Shown here: positions 1-9,697 of the stretch, piece after piece
How positions within the stretch are numbered: position 1 is the stretch's first letter
Layout of the letters: the number at the start of each line of letters is the position of its first letter
Assembly (NCBI GenBank): GCA_016098155.1
Contig: JAAAJB010000730.1
Span: 1-15,275 of the forward strand
DNA length: 15,275 nt
Direction of reading: 5' to 3'
DNA from: Actinomortierella ambigua
Taxonomy: Eukaryota; Mortierellomycota; Mortierellomycetes; Mortierellales; Mortierellaceae
Program-made: the position numbers and the translations under genes
The notes under the pieces: model-generated
Databases searched by the model: none
What the model saw: only the letters and a program-made list of their open reading frames with translations
Told to the model about the DNA's origin: nothing

Positions 1-2
1 GG

Positions 3-5
<3 letters not shown>

Positions 6-55
<50 letters not shown>
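6..55. repeat. (GA)25 dinucleotide microsatellite
   Basis: An uninterrupted run of alternating G and A occupies about 50 bases at the left edge. On the minus strand it reads as (TC)25 and starts about 33 nt after the stop codon of the adjacent surface-protein gene, so it probably lies in that gene's 3' untranslated region or just beyond it. Slippage would make it length-variable between strains. Confidence 0.97.
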
Positions 56-59
<4 letters not shown>

Positions 60-87
60 GTGTGTATGTCATTTTTTCCGAATCTCG

Positions 88-1365
88 TTAGAGAAGCGTC
101 AAAATGACATAGGCGAGGGCAACCGCCAACAGCGTGGTTTGAGCACTCAGGTGAGAATGAGCCAGGGCATCACCTCCAGACTTTGCCTTTCCATCCTGGG
201 CATCATTGAGGTTATTCTCAACAGCAATGTTGTCCTTGCTGACATCTCCGGCAGCGATACCCTTGCGGTGGGGCGGGTTGGGCACAGCACCGTCGACGTT
301 GACCTGGGCTGGGTTGGGCTGACCACCGGGTGAGGCCTTGACGCCCTTGATGCGGAAAATACGATCCTGGACGACAGGGACAGGAGGCACGGCCTGCTGT
401 GGTGCCGTTGCTGCCACGGCAGCCAAGTTCCGGCCCTTGCGCAAAAAGTCGTACAGTGGGAAGACGATCGAGTCGGAGAAGTAGCGCTTTTGTCTCTTTT
501 CCTCGTGGCCGTTCAAGTTGTCGTCGTTGTCGTCGTCGTCGTCTATGGTATCTTCGTCGTCATCGGATCTTTGCACCACATTCTGGACCGGAGCCTGAGG
601 GGCAGCGGGAGCAGCGGGAGCCTGAGGGGCAGCAGGGGCAACAGGGGCGGCAGGGGCGGCAGGAGCAGCAGGAGCAGCGGGAGCCTTTGGGGGAATGACT
701 GGGGGTGGGGCAAGATCACTGGAGGTTGTCAACACGATGCGAAACTTGTCTGACAGGTCAAAGGTAGAGCTGATCGATGTCGGAATGTCCCAGCTCCGCC
801 AAATAAAAGGCTGGCCCTTGGCGGCCTTCATCCTGGGGACGTTTGTACCGGGAGGGAAGATGTTCATCAACTTTGTCCGACCATATTCATCGTACAAATC
901 CAGAGAGGCCGTTCGGGGTATGGGCGAGCCCTTCGGCGACCACATCCAAAAGTCAATCTTGGACGTGCCCGCCACGTACGAAGGGCGATAGTTGAGATAG
1001 TAGAAATCAAAGGCGGGCCCAGTCTGGGGCAAGTAGGCCAGTTGTTGCTTGCCATGGGCCACCTTCTCGATCTGAAGTTGTAGTGGCAGCTCGGCATTCT
1101 CCGACACCTTGAAATTCATGGCGTTGATCACGTTCACCAACGCGTACTTTTTCTTCACCGGCGCTGCCTGTGCCAGCGACGGCCCAGACTTGACAGCCGC
1201 TAGCAGAGCAGCTACCCAGAGCAGTGACATTACGCCCATGAACACCTTGGTCGATCGCTTGCTGAGGGCGGGCGCGTAGGAACTATTCGTGAGAGGCATG
1301 ATGGCTTTGCTAAAGGTTGACCGGAGGAAAGACTTGTTGACGGAGGGCGAGAAGGGGGTGCTCAT
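88..1365 (-). CDS. Secreted, probably GPI-anchored surface protein of unknown family, with Ala/Pro repeats
   Basis: I do not recognise the family. From the first in-frame ATG (1365) the protein has 425 residues and no intron; the frame stays open to about 1458 but only through a GTG. Visible parts: a basic, Ser-rich N terminus; a hydrophobic segment at about 41-58 (signal peptide or signal anchor) ending in an AxA-like site near SLAQA; a likely folded ectodomain at about 74-217 rich in Tyr, Trp and Phe (FWMWSPKG, WRSWDIP); an Ala/Pro repeat linker at about 219-260; a nearly pure Asp/Glu stretch at about 268-282; a dibasic Kex2-like KRQKR at 290-294; then a second polar region. The last 16 residues are hydrophobic and end at the stop, preceded by small residues (SGGD, about 396-399), which fits a GPI-attachment signal. 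A TATA box lies about 190 bp upstream. A cell-wall or plasma-membrane location is inference; no enzyme motif is visible. A second ATG at 1299 has a better context and would give 403 residues. Confidence 0.85.
   Translation of the reverse strand: MSTPFSPSVNKSFLRSTFSKAIMPLTNSSYAPALSKRSTKVFMGVMSLLWVAALLAAVKSGPSLAQAAPVKKKYALVNVINAMNFKVSENAELPLQLQIEKVAHGKQQLAYLPQTGPAFDFYYLNYRPSYVAGTSKIDFWMWSPKGSPIPRTASLDLYDEYGRTKLMNIFPPGTNVPRMKAAKGQPFIWRSWDIPTSISSTFDLSDKFRIVLTTSSDLAPPPVIPPKAPAAPAAPAAPAAPVAPAAPQAPAAPAAPQAPVQNVVQRSDDDEDTIDDDDDNDDNLNGHEEKRQKRYFSDSIVFPLYDFLRKGRNLAAVAATAPQQAVPPVPVVQDRIFRIKGVKASPGGQPNPAQVNVDGAVPNPPHRKGIAAGDVSKDNIAVENNLNDAQDGKAKSGGDALAHSHLSAQTTLLAVALAYVILTLL
520..564 (-). repeat. Trinucleotide repeat encoding an Asp-rich run
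   Basis: An imperfect GTC/GAC trinucleotide tract inside the surface-protein gene encodes a stretch that is almost all Asp with single Glu, Asn, Thr and Ile residues. It sits between the Ala/Pro linker and the dibasic KRQKR site and is a likely length-variable segment. Confidence 0.9.
589..684 (-). repeat. Ala/Pro (AAP/QAP) coding repeat
   Basis: Degenerate tandem units encode APAAP, PVAP and AAPQ steps over about 32 residues. The DNA units are imperfect but clearly iterated. An extended Pro/Ala linker of this kind usually separates a folded ectodomain from a wall- or membrane-proximal part. Confidence 0.9.
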
Positions 1366-1550
1366 AGATGCTGGTATCGTAAGAGGTCGTGAGAAAATCG
1401 TGGGACGAGGATCGGAAGAGAGGTCTTGCTTAAAACGTGTGCCTTTTTGGTGTGTCACTCGTCAGGTTCTTTTTTTTTTTTTGGAAAGTGGAGAGAAGGT
1501 CAGGAGGTGAGGGGTGAAGAAAAGGAACAAGGGGGAAATCCAGGGCATGG

Positions 1551-1558
1551 TTTTTATA
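1551..1558 (-). promoter_or_regulatory. TATA box of the surface-protein gene
   Basis: Read on the minus strand the sequence is TATAAAAA, about 190 bp upstream of the ATG at 1365. Transcription starting 30-40 bp downstream would give a leader of roughly 150 nt that includes an A13 tract (complement of 1470-1482). No ATG lies between the expected start site and 1365, which supports 1365 as the first AUG. Confidence 0.6.
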
Positions 1559-4174
1559 CCTTTGACAATTAACGACAACCAAGGCACCTCTGAGAAACAA
1601 GAACCCAGTGGTAGCTCGAGCTAGGGGGTGATGGGGGGTCGACCGAGGAAGTGGGATATGAGACCACCTGGTCGGCTTCGATACAGGCAAAGCACAGCCT
1701 GGTTAGAAATAATCGAGGATTTAGTAGTGCGGGCCGAGTGAGAGTCGGGATTCCGATGTCTCGAGTCGGTCAAAGAAAAAAAAATCGTAGCCCATCCCAA
1801 CATCCATCTCCACGCGCGCAGAAATTTAGCTAGACGCTATGGAGACATTCGTCACATGACCGAAAGTGAGCCAGTGCCACTTTCCCCTGCCTACATGAAA
1901 TGCGATATGAAATGTTCAGGGAGTAAGGATGGCACTCAAGTCAGGGGGAGGCGCCCCCTCTTTCTCATCTGCACTTTAGTGCCTCTTCACTGGCCCCTTT
2001 ACCCAGGTAAAATAGACTTTTATCCTGTTCGTATGTTCTTTATTTGTACGTGGCAACCTAGGGCAGCGCCAAATGACTAAACCGGAAGTTTTCAGCCGAA
2101 AAGAAAAATTGAGGGGAGGGGGAGGGGAAGCGATTCCTCGATGCGTTCTACAGCAGCTCGTGTTCTCCAGCAGGTTGTAACTATTACGCGGTATGGCCCA
2201 TTGGATGGGCACAACAATGAGCAATGACACATTCGCCTCCATGCCCATCCCTGTTCGTGCCTAGTCTTATCTACATAATGCAAAGTAGGAATATCAACAA
2301 AGAACCCATCTCACATCTTCGGTTGTATTGTGGGGGCGGTGAAGCAAAACTTGTTCCCATGGCGCGTTGAGATAGGGAATGAAATCCGCGTACTGCACAT
2401 GGACACATGGGAACACTTTACTCCGATTTTACCCCAGGGTGGACCAGAAGGAGGTTAAACAGGTTGTTATGGGTGACACAATGTCAACAGTCAACCTTGG
2501 TTGGAGCGGTAGAAAGAGGGGTAGGACCCTTTGAGTCGGGGATTGAGCTTGTATTGTCGTTCATTCTCTCCGTCGTTCCTGCTCGAGCGAAACACGCGGG
2601 GGGGGGGAGGGTGATAGTCAAAAGAAGGAGTGGTGTACTACTTCCCATTTTGAGGAGATTTGGACATGGGGCAACGTTGAAGGAGTCAAAAAAAAAACAT
2701 TAAAAAAAAAGGCGGGGTAATGAACTCCGACAGCTGCATGCAAAGCCCAAGCTTGATTGTCGGAAATAATGTCTAGGAAGAACAATAGGAGCGGAGGTAT
2801 GAAGTGTGCACATGCTGCTAAAACTAGACCTGTTTCAGTACGAGCCCATGTGTTTCTGTGCGGCATGGTGGAACGACTACATTCTTGTAAGCAGTAGGTG
2901 CCCAAGGCTGCCTCAGGTTGGATCAATCGATCCAGGACACGCGTATTGATTTTTACTCTGGATGTGGTATTGTCGAACGCCGTGCTTGATTCGAGAGAGC
3001 TACAAAGGTGAGAAACATAAGACACTCACACCTGCCAGACATAAAGAGCCTCGGATGATATATCCAAGCGGCAATTTTTCATCTCCCCTAAAGTGGCACC
3101 AGAACCACTCGACGCTCCCTTGGAGAAAGCGCGAGACCTTCAACGTACAAAAGAAAAAAACGGTTACGTTTGCTACATATTTGCAGCGTGTGGAGGGGAG
3201 GGGAAGGGAATGAAAGGTGGAGTAATGCAAACTCCATTTTTTTTGCTAGTCTTTGACAGCCGGCCAATGAAATTCTTTCAAAGTTTCTTTGACAGGGAAG
3301 AGGTGGTGCCGTCCTTCCTCCTTTCGCCCCTCGTTACCCCGCATTTTCACATCTCGTTTGGTAGTTTTCCTCCGTGTTGCCTCCCCCCTTGTGTCGATCT
3401 TGGTCGAGAGAGAAGCTCCGCTTGAAGCGTCCTCGGGATGTGAGCAACATCTTGCAACCTATGGGACACGAATTTGCGCCTCACAAAGAGATGGAGATGT
3501 CAACACGCAATCCCTTCCCTCTAATGATGGATGAAGCGCTCTAGAGTAACAACTGTGATGATAGACTACGTAAGGTGAATCCACTTTTCATATACTTTTT
3601 TTTCTCGCAGCTATGAAATTCAATGACCTCGTGGTGAAGATATAGCGAGCCATGAGCGATAAGTCACCACCAATTATAAAATAAAGTAAAAGTTTTAAAA
3701 GAGAGAGAACATCGACATTGGCCACCGGAAGCAATAGGTAGAGAGGGAAGGCTATCAATAAAGACTAAAGCCCCATGGTGGTGCACAAAAGCGGGCGAAT
3801 ACGCAGACTGGTTGGCTTCGATTGGACGTAGATGGTACATTCATGGCATATAAACAAAAGGACTCCACTTTCGTCGTCACTCCTGTCTGTAGTTCTTGTA
3901 GTACAATGTTCGCGACGGAAGAGGAGTGGGGGAAGGTGGAGGGGTAGGGAAAGGAATCTAATAGTTCAGAAACAGGTCGACTTTTTTTCCAACTCCCCTG
4001 CCAAAAAAAAAAGAAACAATAAGAGAAAGCCACAAGATAGGACGGTACCCCCCCTCTTGCCTTGTATAGGAGTACAAGGTAGCTTTGATTTATTCATACC
4101 CCGGCTACCCCGGATACCGCTCAGCTCATACCCCGGATGTATCGTTAAGCAGACCCCTAGACCAGACAGCTCCG
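1559..4174. other. Long gene-free intergenic region between divergent genes
   Basis: About 2.6 kb with lower GC than the neighbouring coding exons, many homopolymer runs and only short, composition-driven open frames on both strands (the longest, minus 3025-2618, resembles nothing I know and has no signal or motif). I see no tRNA, 5S rRNA or U6 signature and no transposon ends. It separates the minus-strand surface-protein gene from the plus-strand transporter gene and presumably carries their upstream control elements; a non-coding RNA or a gene split into small exons cannot be excluded by eye. Confidence 0.6.
4097..4136 (+). promoter_or_regulatory. Triple TACCCCGG repeat upstream of transporter TATA box
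   Basis: The octamer TACCCCGG occurs three times, at 4097-4104, 4106-4113 and 4129-4136, the last two followed by AT. The cluster ends about 39 bp upstream of the TATA box at 4175. Its spacing and iteration look like an upstream activating site. CGG-containing half-sites are typical of Zn2Cys6 regulators, but no specific factor can be named. Confidence 0.5.
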
Positions 4175-4182
4175 TATAAAAA
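4175..4182 (+). promoter_or_regulatory. TATA box of the MCT-family transporter gene
   Basis: TATAAAAA stands about 420 bp upstream of the start codon. The leader that follows is strongly C/T-rich, includes a (CT)n run near 4529-4543 and contains no ATG before 4598. The element CTTGGATACCC occurs twice in this leader, at 4273-4283 and 4543-4553. Confidence 0.65.
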
Positions 4183-4597
4183 CCCGATTCACATCCCGCT
4201 CCCTTTCTATTTTGTTATCTCGAGCGAACTCTTTCATTCTTTCCTTCTCTTCCTTCTCCTTCCTCTCCATTGCTTGGATACCCCTCTCCCTCCTCCCCTT
4301 TTCTCTCATCTTCCTCCCTGTTCATTTCCCTGCTTGAGCGCTGTTGTAGATCTTGCAAACACCTCTCTACAACAACAAAGCGGCAAATCGAACCCTCTTG
4401 TTTCTTTATTCTCTCTTTTAAGAACAACCGGCATCTACATCGCATACGCCTTGGCAACAAGGTCCATACTCTTGATCCGTTTTCTACATTGCTCCATTTC
4501 CCTCTCTACTCAGCCTCTCAACCCCCCCCTCTCTCTCTCTCTCTTGGATACCCACCTCTCAACCTCTTGTGAACCTTTATCAAACGAGAAAACAACA

Positions 4598-6561
4598 ATG
4601 TCGGCCGAGAAAGCCACCACCAACAGCAGCTCCACCCAGGTCAACGAAAAGGGCTGGGACCATCACCGTGGCCGCGATAAGAGCCACCGGCGTTCTGGCT
4701 CTCACACCCGTCGATCGATTTCGCTCTCTCGCCGTTCATCCTTCGAATCGGCTGTGCAGGGTAACGGCGTTGTTCTAGCCAAGAACGAGCGTCTCCATGG
4801 CTCCAGCCGCCCGACCTCCATCAATGCTACCTACGACGAGGATGTGGTGATGGAGTCTGGCTGGCGTGGCCACCTTGTCGTCTTTGGCGGTTTCTTGGTA
4901 AGTCATGACATAAAATTGCCTCTCACTCAACTTCACCTCACTCTCCGCCCTTTCGCCCCAAAAACAGAAAGCTGACTACTACAAAGTCACATTCTGGGAG
5001 ATAGTCGGAGAAAAGAGAGAGAGAGAGACAGAAGGTGTAGATAAACTACGTACTCTACATGTCGCCAGCCCGAGTGCTCCAAAGTAGAGGAGACAATATC
5101 TTGTAGCCCCACGCTCCTCTCTCTCTCCCCTTTCCTTCCTCCCCACATACCTTTCGCCTTTTGAGCATTTGTTTGTTTTGGGGGGGCTACATTGAATCCA
5201 GCCAGTGGGAGCACAACCCCCTTTTTTCCGAGGCTCTGATGCACCCTATTGGCTCTTTCCCAACCTTTGTGTTACCATGCCACCTCAACCTCCACACTTC
5301 CATCCGATTATATTTTTGCCTCTCTAACTGCACGCGACTCGTCATGTCCACATAAATGTCCATGTCCCCTAACGCAAATGGTCCAAAAAAAAAATAGTCT
5401 ATCCTCGCTGCCATTGGCTTCGTGTCCATTTCTGGCATCTTCCAGGCCAAATGGTTAGAGATCTACAGCGCGCAAGGCAAAACAGCCTCTGACATCTCGT
5501 TCATCTCCTCGCTCGCGAACGGATTCCAGTTTGGCTTCACCCTGATTGGCGGTCCAATCATGAACCGCTTCGGCTACAAGGTGATCCTGTACTCTGGTAG
5601 CATCATTGGTTCGGCCGGACTGCTCCTGGCCTCCTGGACGACCGAGCTCTGGCAACTCTACATCACCCAGGGGATCATGTTTGGCATCGGTTGTTCGTTC
5701 ATCAACCTCTCCGCGACCGCGATCCCCCCGCTCTGGTACGACAAGCACCGAGGCACGGCCATGGGCATCTGCTTCTCTGGCGCAGGCATTGGTGGCCTGA
5801 TCCTGGGCTTTGCGATCCCGGCCCTGATCAAGGCGCTCGACATCTACTGGACCCTGCGCATCTTTGCCATCTTCCACTTTGTGTGCACCATGTTTGCCGC
5901 GATCGTCATGCGTGGCCCTCGCCAGCTGTCGGGCCCTCCGGTCGAGACCAAGAAGGTCGTCATGGACTGGAAGATGATGCGCGACCCTGGCTTCATCCTC
6001 TGGCTCCTCGCTGCTACCATGTTTGGTTTCGCCTATGCCGTCCCCTTCATCTACATCCCCGACTTTGCCAAGGACGTCGTTGGCTTGGATGCCGTCACCG
6101 ATGGCGGCGCCATGCTGTCCATTATGTCTGCTTGCAGTGCCGTCGGTCGTATCATCGTCGGCATGGCCGGTGACCGCTTGGGTTCGATCCGTATCGCGAG
6201 CTTGTCCTTCATGATCACCGGCGGTGGATGCCTTATCTGGATGTTTGCCACCACCAAGGGTGCCCTGATAGCCTTCTCCGTTGTGTATGGCTTCTTCTCG
6301 GGCACATTCTTCACCCTTGTCGCCTCGATCACCGCCAATATCGTTGGCTTGGCTTCCCTGGGCTCTGGTCTGACAGTCATCTTGGTCACCAACACCCCTG
6401 GAAACTTGTTCACCGGCCCCATTGCCGGCATGACTTTTGAGAGCACCGGCGGCTACAAGGCCATGGCCGGCTACAACGCGGCTCTCTACTTTGCAGGCGG
6501 TTTTCTCCTCTTCCTGCTCATGGTCTACAACCACTATACCCGCCGCTCTGCCAAGGCCTAG
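4598..6561 (+). CDS. MCT-family (SLC16-like) major facilitator transporter, two exons
   Basis: Exons 4598-4897 and 5398-6561 join in phase 0 to give 487 residues. The start is the first ATG after the TATA box, with A at -3. Residues 1-85 form a cytosolic, Ser/Arg-rich tail with a basophilic kinase site (RRSS, about 45-48). The family motif before helix 1 is ESGWRGHLVVFGGFL (86-100), equivalent to the (D/E)G(G/S)xGW motif of monocarboxylate transporters, and helix 1 spans the splice junction. The helix 2-3 loop has NRFGYK (156-161). About twelve hydrophobic segments follow, ending in a short basic tail, NHYTRRSAKA. Fungal relatives are the Mch proteins and similar permeases, whose known substrates include riboflavin; others are orphan. 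The substrate here cannot be read from sequence. The location is probably the plasma membrane, though some relatives are vacuolar. The 500-nt intron has GTAAGT, a CTAAC branch site (5369-5373) and TAG. Confidence 0.94.
4898..5397 (+). other. Intron 1 of the transporter gene (500 nt)
   Basis: The donor is GTAAGT (4898-4903) and the acceptor TAG ends at 5397, with a CTAAC branch-like sequence 25 nt upstream (5369-5373). Removing it restores the uninterrupted first transmembrane helix. It contains GA-rich and CT-rich tracts and no convincing exon. Confidence 0.9.
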
Positions 6562-7135
6562 GAGGAGGAAATGTAGTCAGCAGCGTTTGTTGAGGAGCAC
6601 ACCTCCTCACTTCTGGCCCCATCTTTTTTTTTGTATCTGACTCTCTTTAAACTCTCTACTTTCTCATCTCTCCCGTTATGGGGGAACAGTATGGTGGACT
6701 TTTTTTTCATTTCCCATCTTCCATTTCATACCTAGCGAGACCGTTATAATTGTCTTCTTCCTTTTCATCTCGCCTTTTTATTTTTTTTTCTCCAGGAGGC
6801 GTATACAGTGCGAACGCTCTCTTATTGTAGTCTAGTTGTATATCTTGCTGGAGGGCCCCAAAAGCCACCTCGCTTTCTTGCTTGCATACACCACTCTTCT
6901 CATTAAAGACCCCTCTGCCATTTTCTCTTATCTTGTCTGGGCCCACAATGATACCATTCTGACATGTATATCTTCCCCAATTTTTTTTTGTACAATACAT
7001 GCGGTCTAAACAAGGAGTGCGGAGAAAATTCTCGTATACCGGAAAAATTCTTTTCTATAATGATTCCATAGTGGAAAACCAAGGAGGGGCTACCTTTCTT
7101 TCTTTCTTTCTTTCTTTTTTCTTGATTCCCCCCGT
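6562..7135. other. Convergent 3' intergenic region (transporter / BPL1)
   Basis: 574 bp lie between the stop codons of two convergent genes. It is T-rich on the plus strand with several T8-T10 runs, as expected of overlapping 3' untranslated regions. I see no additional gene. A TTTATT at about 6776 would read AATAAA on the minus strand and could serve BPL1 polyadenylation, but it lies some 360 nt past that stop. Confidence 0.6.
7094..7120. repeat. (CTTT)n tetranucleotide microsatellite
   Basis: Five to six tandem CTTT units followed by a T run lie just downstream (minus-strand sense) of the BPL1 stop codon, in its presumed 3' untranslated region, where they would be transcribed as purine-rich AAAG repeats. 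Confidence 0.9.
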
Positions 7136-9496
7136 CTACGACTTTTGAGAAATGAGTCCCTTCATCATATCAAAACTGTTACCATCCGGCTGCAGCCGGA
7201 ACTCCTGCCCAGGCACCTCTCTGCCCGTCTCGTCCACAGCCACTGTCCGCAACAAACCATAGTCGAGCGTGATGCCCTTGACCCGCACCTGCCGGTGAGG
7301 CGTCTCTGTCGTCAGCGTCACCAGTGCATCCGCGTGCAGCCATCGCCGGTAGTACAGCTGCTCAAACTGTGCAAAGCCCGTGCCGTTCCCGCCCAAGAAT
7401 CCGTTGTACAGCTCCTCAAACTTGGTCAACACCCGCGCCAGCAGCGATTCCTGAGTGAACAGTGCCAGATTCGTGCCGTGGCGCTCGTTGTAGTACCGGA
7501 TCAGGTGGTTCACGGACGTTGTTGGGTTCGGGTTTGTCGTGTTCACGCCGCAGCCTATGAAATAGCAATTGATAATAGTTATAATAAAAGAAGAGGTTAG
7601 ATTCATAGACATTAATGACGGTTACAGGACAGAGAAAAAGAAGATGGAGAATATCAAAAAGAGTATGGGTCGTCTCCTTGGACCTAAAGCAGCGCCAGCT
7701 CCGGTGCTGCTACTGGCGCTACTGGTGTATCCCTTCTTCCCCTTCCTCCCCCCTTTTCTTCTTCTTCTTACCCATACACACAGAGAGAGAGAAAACTTAC
7801 CAATGACCAACAAAAACTCAGACCCCGAAAAGTTGGAGTTGACCAGCACGCCTCCAATCTTGACCATCTTGGGCATTCCATTCTCGCTCTCATGCGCGAC
7901 CGCCTGGGACGGGTGGTCCAACGGTGCCTCTGCATAAATGTCATTGGGCCACTTGAGCCGCATCGGGATCTCTTCATACCCAGGTCGACTCCGCACAGCC
8001 TCGACAACCGCCAATGCGACCAAGTACTGAACAAAGACCGCGGACGCATGTCGCGCCGCCACCGGGTGTCGCAACACCATCGAGAACTGCAAACAACCCG
8101 GCGGCGAAATCCACGAGTTGCGACCCCGTCCACGGCCTGCAACCTGGATCGTCGCATTGCACACCAGACCGTTCGGCAGATGCTGGCACAGCCCAAAGTT
8201 CTTGTCCAGCATGGTCTGCGTGCTCGACACTACCTGTCCATACAACAATGTGCTGCCAAACCGCGCCATGGGGCCTGCTAGGCCACTACCCCGCGCCTCC
8301 TGCAGGTGTCGGAAATAATCACCCATGGCAAACTCGGGTGTCAATAACGTCGAGGGAACCTGGTCTGGACAGATCACCAGATTCTTGATGATCTGCTCCT
8401 CCGTCTCCCCTTCGCTCGTCTCCACCAACGTCGGCGTGTGCTCCGGGATCGGGTGCTGGGGCGAAGGAATTAGCTGGAACGTATCGTTTGCTTCCTTGAT
8501 CAGCCCCTCGGGCGTCGCCATCGATGCAAGCGTCCGCGCCAAGTCGGCCGTCAACGATGGGTGCACCGAGGCCAGGTACAGCGGCGTCAGTGATGGGATG
8601 CCCATGATCGCCCCGACAGGAATCACAGCCGCGCCAGCATCACTCCCCGTTGCTACTGCTGCTGCTGCCGGAGGTGGTACTACCTCTGTCAACTTAAGGC
8701 CCATCAGCTTCACCAGGCTCTGCAACAGTCGAATCCGCTCCGCATCCCGCTCGATCAAACGTGACACGACATTCGGCATGGGTCCATACTCTGGGTTGCG
8801 CGCATCCAGATGCGCAGCGTCGTACTCTGGATGGACACCGGACAGCAGGGCCAGACCACGCCCCACCTGACAGGCAACGATGGCCGCGCGTGGGGTCGGG
8901 GTATCGCTACCGCCACCAGCCTGTTGGTCCTCATCGCCATACCAGGCCAGGACCTGGGTCGTCGAAGAAAACTGTTCGGGCGCGACAAAGAACCCGCCGC
9001 CGTTAAAGTAGACCCGGGTCTCGTCAAAGCCCAGCCGCAACGGCTCAAAGACCTGCTTGTTCAACCGGATCTGCACCGCATTCGCCCCCTTCTCCGAATC
9101 ATAGACGAACCCAGGAAACACGGCGCCTCGACATTCCCCGCCAAAGAACTGTAGCTCTCGGTCTCCGATGACCTCCAGTGGTGTCTGGGGCTCAAAGACC
9201 ACCCTCGACGAAGCATAGTAGGCGCCCGCACAGAGTCCCAAGTATCGCCCTCCGTTGTGGACGTACTCCTTGATGCGGGTATTGACCCGACCATTTAGAT
9301 CGCGCATGTAGGGCAGATCGCGCCCGCCGGGCATCACCAGGAGCGAGGTCGACTCTTCCCAGGGCTCGGTGAGCAGGCCCTGGGCGTCAATCTTCATGAC
9401 GTCGTAGTGGTGGCCGACCAGCGCACGCAGGCTGTTGACGGTGTGTGCGAGCGAGGTACGCGAGGTACCCTCGCCAGAGTAGACAAGGATGTTCAT
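7136..9496 (-). CDS. BPL1: Biotin-protein ligase (holocarboxylase synthetase), two exons
   Basis: The enzyme makes biotinyl-5'-AMP and transfers biotin to a lysine of carboxylases such as acetyl-CoA and pyruvate carboxylase. Minus-strand exons 9496-7801 and 7554-7136 give 704 residues (yeast Bpl1 is about 690). The 246-nt intron has GTAAGT, a TATAAC branch site and TAG. The N-terminal glutamine-amidotransferase-like module typical of eukaryotic ligases carries PGGRD (56-60) and GLCAGA with nucleophile-like Cys89. The catalytic domain shows SSTQT (424-428), the biotinyl-AMP loop GRGRGR (454-459) followed by NSW, KWPND (515-519) and VKIGGVLV (545-552) with the expected lysine. The intron falls inside the next conserved motif, rebuilt as VIGCGVN. 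A C-terminal cap domain follows. Intron retention would hit a stop at about 7622 and lose the end of the catalytic domain and the cap. The frame stays open upstream to an ATG at 9697 that would add 67 residues (separate entry). MSP1 lies upstream on the same strand. Confidence 0.97.
7185..7200. repeat. 16-bp perfect palindrome in BPL1 exon 2
   Basis: TCCGGCTGCAGCCGGA equals its own reverse complement. It lies in coding sequence for the last part of the protein and is probably a chance consequence of codon use. Confidence 0.9.
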
Positions 9497-9697
9497 TGGA
9501 CTGTAAGGGATATAGCCGGAAAAGTCAAAGGTGCGCTCAGACCTTGTGCTGGAGGTGGAAGAGAGCCGATGGTTGGAAAATGAGAGGACGACGTGTGGCT
9601 GCCGAAAGTGAGGATGGTGGCGAGGCGAGGGAGAGGGGCGAATGAATGAGGAGAATCTCTTGGCAGGGAAAAGGAATCGACAAAGGACCGTGGTCAT
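9497..9697 (-). CDS. BPL1: Possible in-frame N-terminal extension of BPL1 (presequence-like)
   Basis: An ATG at 9697 is in frame with the BPL1 start at 9496 and no stop intervenes, giving a possible 67-residue extension and a 771-residue long form. The extension has eight Arg and one Lys, no acidic residue until position 54, many Ser and aromatic residues, and begins MTTVLCRFLF, all typical of a mitochondrial targeting presequence. The ATG has a poor context (T at -3). A sequence reading CTTACAG on the minus strand ends just before the short-form start, so splicing could alternatively remove the extension. That the extension is translated is inference. Confidence 0.5.

Noticed and set aside
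4..333. Plus-strand frame starting with Arg-Glu repeats
   Set aside because: It is the GA microsatellite plus antisense of the surface-protein gene.
1366..1458. Extension of the surface-protein frame to 1458
   Set aside because: The frame is open but begins with GTG; the first ATG is at 1365, downstream of a good TATA box.
2618..3025. 135-codon minus-strand frame in the intergenic region
   Set aside because: It has no recognisable domain, it includes homopolymer-encoded Phe/Lys runs, and nothing supports a promoter or splice structure.
4380..4405. tRNA-like GGTTCGA on the minus strand
   Set aside because: Flanking bases do not form a T-stem and no acceptor stem or A-box is visible.
5455..6534. 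359-codon open frame antisense to the transporter exon
   Set aside because: It mirrors the GC-ended codons of the true exon. Its translation is polar, rich in Gly, Asp and His and without motifs; the sense strand is a clear transporter.
7145..7600. 151-codon plus-strand frame
   Set aside because: It is antisense to BPL1 exon 2 and runs into the intron.
7555..7800. BPL1 intron as an in-frame coding insert (length divisible by three)
   Set aside because: The continuing frame meets a stop at about 7622, and the spliced form restores the conserved GVN motif.
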